Part shown: in pieces, positions 8,400 through 12,035 of the stretch | Numbering within the stretch: the stretch's first letter is position 1 | How the letters are laid out: every line of letters starts with the position of its first letter | Assembly (NCBI GenBank): GCA_022571825.1 | Contig: JACZXC010000037.1 | Coordinates: 1-12,035 of the forward strand | DNA: 12,035 nucleotides | Origin: Myxococcales bacterium | Lineage (GTDB): Bacteria > Myxococcota_A > UBA9160 > SMWR01 | Direction: 5' to 3' | The notes under the pieces: model-generated | What the model was told of the DNA's origin: nothing | The model's input: the letters and a program-made list of their open reading frames with translations, nothing else | Database searches by the model: none | Position numbers and translations under genes: made by a program

Positions 8400-10085
8400 C
8401 GCGCTCAGGAGATCGCGCGCGTGTCGCCGGGTGGCCTCGCCGATCGATTCGCCCCCAGCCATTCGGGCAATTTCTTCGACTCGATCGGCGCCTTCCACGG
8501 CGATGATGCGGGCCTGAGCCCCGTCCCCCGGGGACAGTTTTTCGACGCGGAAGTGGGTGCTCGCGTAGGCCGCGATCTGGGGCAGGTGGGTGATACACAG
8601 GACCTGATGGGAGACCGCGAGCTCCGCGAGCTTTCGCCCGACCCGGTCGGCGGCCCGGCCGCCGATCCCCGCGTCCACCTCGTCGAAGACCAGCACCATC
8701 CCCGCGTCCGATTCGCGCAGCGCATTCTTGATGGCCAGGAAGGCGCGGGACAGCTCGCCCCCCGAGGCCACCTTTCGAAGCGGTCGCGGTGGCGTCCCCG
8801 CGTCGGCCGAGAAGCAGAAGATAGGGCGCTCGGCACCGTGCGGACCGCAGGGAAGATCCCCGAGTCCCTCCACCGGCTCGAGGGCGACCTCGAACCGGGC
8901 TTCGGGCATGTCGAGCTCGCGAAGCGACGCCTCCACGATGCGTGCCAGCCGTCGACCCGCGCGGACCCGGCCTCGGGTGAGGGCCCGAGCGTCGCGGGTC
9001 AACCGTGCGCGGAGCGATTCGCGTTGGCGGAGAAGCAGCGCCTCCCGCTCCCCGGCGTCGTCGATGCCGGCAAGTTCCGCAGCACTTCGATCGCGAAAGC
9101 GCAGGATCTCAGCCACGCTCCCGCCATACTTTCGCTGGAGCCGCTCCACCCGGTCGAGCGTCTCGTCGATCCTCTCCAGGCGTCCGGGATCGGCCTCGAT
9201 GGCCGCGACGTAGCGCTCGAGTTCGAGGGCGGCATCCCGAAGCTCCGCCTGGGCGGAGTCGAGGCGTCCGGCCAGCTCGGCGAGGCCGGGGTCCAGGCGA
9301 GCCAGGTGCTTGAGACGCCGGGTCGCGTCCACCAGAAGATCGGCGGCGTTGGCGTCTTCCGGCCGGGTGGGCTCACCGGCCAACGCTGCCAGAGCCGCCC
9401 CCCCTTCTTCGCGGAGCTGTTCGGCGTGGGCCAGACGGCCGCGGTCGCCCCGCAGAGCCTCGACCTCGCCGGGGTCGAGCTTGGCTTCGTCGATCTCCGC
9501 AATCTGAAACGAGAGGAAATCCCGCCGACGTTCACGCTCCTGGGACTCGCCCCGGTGCCGGTCGAGCTCTTGCTCCAGCCGTCTCAGAGAAGTGTACCCT
9601 CCGGATACCGCCTCGCGTCCCTCCAGCAGGCCGCCGCTGCGATCCAACATCTCACCGTGTACCTCGCGACGAAGCAGGCCCTGCGACTCGTGTTGGCTCG
9701 AGATCTCGATGCGACCGGAAAAGAGCTCCGACAGCATACTGGCCGGCACCAGCTGGCCCGAAACCCGGACCCGATTGCGGCCACCCCGGGACAGGATTCG
9801 GTGCACCACCAGCTGGTGGGCGTCGGCGTCGAGACCGCGTCGGGCCAACTCGGCCTCGAGCTCCGGCTGAGCGGCGGTGCGGAAGACCGCCTCCACCGAC
9901 GCCTCCTCCGCGCCCTCCCGCACGATATCGGCGGTGGCGCGGGCGCCCGCGAGCAGGGAGAGTGCACCGAGCACAATCGACTTCCCGGCACCGGTCTCCC
10001 CGGTCAGAACGTTGAGTCCGGGGCCGAACTCGAGCTCCGCAACGTCGATGACGGCCAGATTCTGGATGCGAAGGGTCTCGATCAA
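8382..10085 (-). CDS. recN: DNA repair ATPase RecN
   Basis: RecN is an SMC-like ATPase that acts at double-strand breaks to promote recombinational repair. The 567-residue length matches the family (about 550-570). The N-terminus ETLRIQNLAVIDVAELEF is typical, Walker A is GETGAGKS (29-36), and IEISSQHESQGLLR follows around residue 130. A long coiled-coil middle (LRRLEQELDRHRGE and similar) leads to the ABC signature SGGELS (441-446), Walker B VLVFDEVDAGIGG (Asp468, Glu469) and ITHLPQIAAYA. The frame is open far upstream, but family alignment and a GGGGGGAG ribosome binding site place the start at TTG 10085. This TTG overlaps the nadK stop as TTGA, indicating translational coupling. A 43-nt palindrome spans the stop codon. 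No LexA-type box was recognised nearby. nadK-recN adjacency is common, also in E. coli. Confidence 0.96.
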   Translation of the reverse strand: MIETLRIQNLAVIDVAELEFGPGLNVLTGETGAGKSIVLGALSLLAGARATADIVREGAEEASVEAVFRTAAQPELEAELARRGLDADAHQLVVHRILSRGGRNRVRVSGQLVPASMLSELFSGRIEISSQHESQGLLRREVHGEMLDRSGGLLEGREAVSGGYTSLRRLEQELDRHRGESQERERRRDFLSFQIAEIDEAKLDPGEVEALRGDRGRLAHAEQLREEGGAALAALAGEPTRPEDANAADLLVDATRRLKHLARLDPGLAELAGRLDSAQAELRDAALELERYVAAIEADPGRLERIDETLDRVERLQRKYGGSVAEILRFRDRSAAELAGIDDAGEREALLLRQRESLRARLTRDARALTRGRVRAGRRLARIVEASLRELDMPEARFEVALEPVEGLGDLPCGPHGAERPIFCFSADAGTPPRPLRKVASGGELSRAFLAIKNALRESDAGMVLVFDEVDAGIGGRAADRVGRKLAELAVSHQVLCITHLPQIAAYASTHFRVEKLSPGDGAQARIIAVEGADRVEEIARMAGGESIGEATRRHARDLLSARAEYP

Positions 10086-10942
10086 CGCTCCCCCCAGCGA
10101 AGCTTCTGGCGCAGGACCTCGAAGCGATTGCGATCGGGGGGAACCAACAGTCGGACCGGGTGCTCCGATCGCCGCACCGACACGCGATCGCCATCCGACA
10201 ACTCGCGACCGACCTGACCATCGACAGTGAGATTGATGTCGCCACCCGGCCTCCCGCGGGCGTCGACGGCGATCTCGCAGGTTGGGGGCAGTACCAGGGG
10301 CCGCTGACTCAGACTGTGGGGGCAGATCGGCGTCAGCACGATGGCGTCGAGGGAGGGCAGCACCAGGGGTCCGCCGGCAGAGAGCGAGTACGCCGTCGAC
10401 CCGGTGGGTGTGGCCACGATCAGCCCATCGGCGTGGTAGGTGGTCACGTCGGCGCCGTCGGCGCTCACCCCCAGGTCCACGATACGAGCCAGGGCCGTGT
10501 TGGCGATCACGGCATCGTTGAGCGCGAGGTAGCGCCCGAGTTCCTGGCCTGCGCGTTCGACAACGACCTCCAACCGCATTCGTTCTTCGGTTCGGAAGCG
10601 ACCGGCGATCACCTCCTCTAGAGTTGGAAGCAGCTCGTCGCGGGCGATCTCGGCGAGGAATCCCATCGTGCCGAGGTTGACCCCCAGGATGGGAATCGGC
10701 CGGGTCCCGATCGCACGCGCCACCGCAAGCAGGGTCCCGTCGCCCCCGAGCACCACGACCACGTCCACCTTCTCCGCCAGCTCGCGCCGGCTCGTGGCGG
10801 CGGCATTCGTCCACTCGCCCGATTCCGGATCGGGAACGATCTCGATGCGGCGCGCCACCAGCCACGCCTCTAGCTGACGAATCAGATCCGAGAGCTGGGG
10901 CTGGTCCGGTTTGACACAGACTCCGACCGAGCGGATGCCCAT
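10082..10942 (-). CDS. nadK: NAD kinase
   Basis: The 286-residue enzyme phosphorylates NAD+ to NADP+ in the cytosol. The diagnostic GGDGT motif is at 66-70 (Asp68 catalytic), followed by ILGVNLGTMGFLAEI at 85-99. LNDAVI at 141-146 corresponds to the NE/D motif that binds NAD, and the glycine-rich block HADGLIVATPTGSTAYSLSA runs from residue 170, with GGP directly after it. The C-terminal domain ends with VDGQVG and a basic tail. ATG 10942 follows a polypurine tract containing GAGGGAGA directly before the start. It is the first gene of the minus-strand nadK-recN pair, and its stop overlaps the recN TTG start by 4 bp. It is divergent from rarA with a 54-bp shared upstream region, so the two promoters must be close or overlapping. 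Confidence 0.97.
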   Translation of the reverse strand: MGIRSVGVCVKPDQPQLSDLIRQLEAWLVARRIEIVPDPESGEWTNAAATSRRELAEKVDVVVVLGGDGTLLAVARAIGTRPIPILGVNLGTMGFLAEIARDELLPTLEEVIAGRFRTEERMRLEVVVERAGQELGRYLALNDAVIANTALARIVDLGVSADGADVTTYHADGLIVATPTGSTAYSLSAGGPLVLPSLDAIVLTPICPHSLSQRPLVLPPTCEIAVDARGRPGGDINLTVDGQVGRELSDGDRVSVRRSEHPVRLLVPPDRNRFEVLRQKLRWGER

Positions 10943-10996
10943 TCTCCCTCCCCCCCTCTTCGGAGGCAGATGATCCCACGTTGCTAGAATCCGCGC
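10943..10996. promoter_or_regulatory. nadK/rarA divergent intergenic region
   Basis: This 54-bp gap must hold the upstream signals of both genes. Next to nadK it has a polypurine tract (minus strand, 10943-10961, AAGAGGGGGGGAGGGAGA) that serves as an extended ribosome binding site. Next to rarA it has TAGAAT (plus strand, 10985-10990). No clear nadK promoter or LexA-type operator is visible in it; the nadK promoter may lie inside rarA. Confidence 0.45.
10985..10990 (+). promoter_or_regulatory. candidate -10 box placing transcription start at the rarA ATG
   Basis: TAGAAT matches the -10 consensus at 5 of 6 positions and is followed by exactly 6 nt and the rarA ATG. Transcription would begin at or next to the A of ATG. 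The region has no Shine-Dalgarno on this strand, which agrees with a leaderless message. No good -35 hexamer is seen. Confidence 0.35.
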
Positions 10997-12035
10997 ATGC
11001 CCCCGGACGACGACCCGGAGCTGTTCCCGACGTCCGGCGCGAGCGGGCGCCGCGCCCTCCCGCGCCCGAACGCGCCCCTGGCGGACCGCATGCGTCCGCG
11101 CACCCTGGACGAGATTCTGGGCCAGGAACCGCTGCTCGGCACCGGCGCGGCGCTCCGATCGCTGGTGGCCGCCGGGGAGCTACCGTCCTTGATTCTCTGG
11201 GGCCCCCCCGGCTGCGGCAAGACGACCCTCGCGCGGGTTCTGGCCTCGGCGCCGGGTACGCACTTCGAGGGAATGTCGGCCGTCACCGCCGGGGTGAAGG
11301 AGATTCGCTCGGCCGTCGCGCTCGCGAGCCACGAGCAGCGCCTGGGAATCCGCACGGTGCTCTTCCTCGACGAGCTGCACCGGCTGAATCGAGCCCAGCA
11401 GGACACGCTCCTGCCCCACGTCGAGGTCGGCACGGTGACCCTGATCGGCGCGACCACGGAAAACCCCTCTTTCGAGGTGATCGCGCCCCTGCTCTCGCGG
11501 TGTCGGGTGTTCAGACTCGAGCGCCTCGGCCCCGATCCCCTCGCGTCTCTGATCCGGCGCGCGGCCGACGACGTCGAGCGCGGCCTCGGGAAGCTCGGCG
11601 TCGAACTGTCCGACGACGTGGTCGACGCCATGGCCCACGCGGCGGACGGCGACGCCCGACGGGCGCTGGGAATTCTCGAAGCCGCGGTCGCCATCGAGGC
11701 GGCCGTCGCAACCCGCGACACCACCCCCCTGCGGGTATCCCCAAAGTCCGTCGGGGAGGCTGCCGGTCAGCGGGTGCTGGTTCACGACCGAGATCGCGAG
11801 GAGCATTACAACGTGGTGTCGGCGCTGATCAAGAGCCTGCGCGCCAGCGATCCCGACGCGGCCCTTTACTACGCGGCCCGAATGCTCGACGCCGGCGAAG
11901 ACGCCCTGTTCGTGGCGCGCCGCCTGGTGGTTTTTGCCAGCGAGGACGTCGGCAATGCCGAACCGCGTGGGCTGGGGGTCGCGATCTCGGCCTTTCTCGC
12001 CGTCGAGCGCATCGGCATGCCCGCGGGCCGGATCC
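10997..12035 (+). CDS. rarA: replication-associated recombination protein RarA (MgsA), 3' end outside window
   Basis: The frame starts at ATG 10997 and runs open off the window end (346 codons of a usual ~440). RarA is an AAA+ ATPase related to clamp loaders and WRNIP1 that acts at stalled replication forks. Residues ~25-45 hold the conserved LADRMRPRTLDEILGQEPLL. Walker A is GPPGCGKT (69-76), with Cys in the usual Thr/Ser position. SAVTAGVKEIRSAV follows; Walker B is LFLDELHRLN (Asp125, Glu126), sensor 1 is GATTENPSF (151-159) and the Arg finger region is LLSRCRV. GDARRAL marks sensor 2. The C-terminal tetramerisation part is recognisable as YNVVSALIKSLRASDPDAALYY and ASEDVGNAEPRGL. The first ~24 residues are variable and lack an obvious clamp-binding peptide. 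It is divergent from nadK-recN, giving a repair-gene neighbourhood. Confidence 0.96.
   Translation, partial: MPPDDDPELFPTSGASGRRALPRPNAPLADRMRPRTLDEILGQEPLLGTGAALRSLVAAGELPSLILWGPPGCGKTTLARVLASAPGTHFEGMSAVTAGVKEIRSAVALASHEQRLGIRTVLFLDELHRLNRAQQDTLLPHVEVGTVTLIGATTENPSFEVIAPLLSRCRVFRLERLGPDPLASLIRRAADDVERGLGKLGVELSDDVVDAMAHAADGDARRALGILEAAVAIEAAVATRDTTPLRVSPKSVGEAAGQRVLVHDRDREEHYNVVSALIKSLRASDPDAALYYAARMLDAGEDALFVARRLVVFASEDVGNAEPRGLGVAISAFLAVERIGMPAGRI

Noticed and set aside
8343..10217. A 624-codon open frame on the plus strand opposite recN and part of nadK.
   Set aside because: It is antisense to firmly identified recN/nadK, shows no domain, and long antisense frames are expected in GC-rich genes.
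8382..10979. An open frame that would extend recN N-terminally by about 298 codons.
   Set aside because: The extension is an Arg-rich shadow of nadK; RecN family alignment begins at TTG 10085.

Overview
The window is GC-rich bacterial DNA, densely packed with genes. The gene set and order suggest an uncultured proteobacterium of the old 'Deltaproteobacteria' kind (Myxococcota/Desulfobacterota-like). The grounds are nadK-recN followed by an M23 peptidase, secA and argJ on one strand, plus an F420-type luciferase-family oxidoreductase and a GT39-type glycosyltransferase with TPRs. This placement is an inference from gene order and base composition; no 16S or other marker is present.

Left part (1-1882, plus strand): the 3' part of a membrane glycosyltransferase (GT39/ArnT-like) with a C-terminal TPR segment, then a small coiled-coil protein of 83 residues. 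It converges, with only 5 bp between stops, on a minus-strand F420-dependent luciferase-like oxidoreductase (1888-2766).

Middle (2826-8249, minus strand, read right to left): an FHA-domain protein, a membrane-anchored M23 murein peptidase, full-length secA, and then the first ~150 codons of argJ. The argJ reading frame breaks near 3547. The DNA runs on, in another frame, into the 3' end of a gene for a protein made of about nine 24-25 residue Asp/Gly repeats resembling calcium-binding TSP3/dockerin loops. I read this as a deletion (or assembly) chimera of two neighbouring genes and consider it the most anomalous point of the window.

Right part (8357-12035): a 43-nt near-perfect palindrome sits over the recN stop codon. 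recN and nadK follow on the minus strand, with a TTGA start/stop overlap. Across a 54-bp gap, rarA runs off the window on the plus strand; a TAGAAT box 6 nt before its ATG suggests a leaderless message. nadK, recN and rarA together make a small cofactor/DNA-repair neighbourhood, while FHA, M23 and secA make an envelope/secretion one.

I see no tRNA, rRNA, CRISPR, insertion sequence, integrase, toxin-antitoxin pair or phage gene. Apart from the argJ chimera and the palindrome, the window is mostly ordinary housekeeping content.
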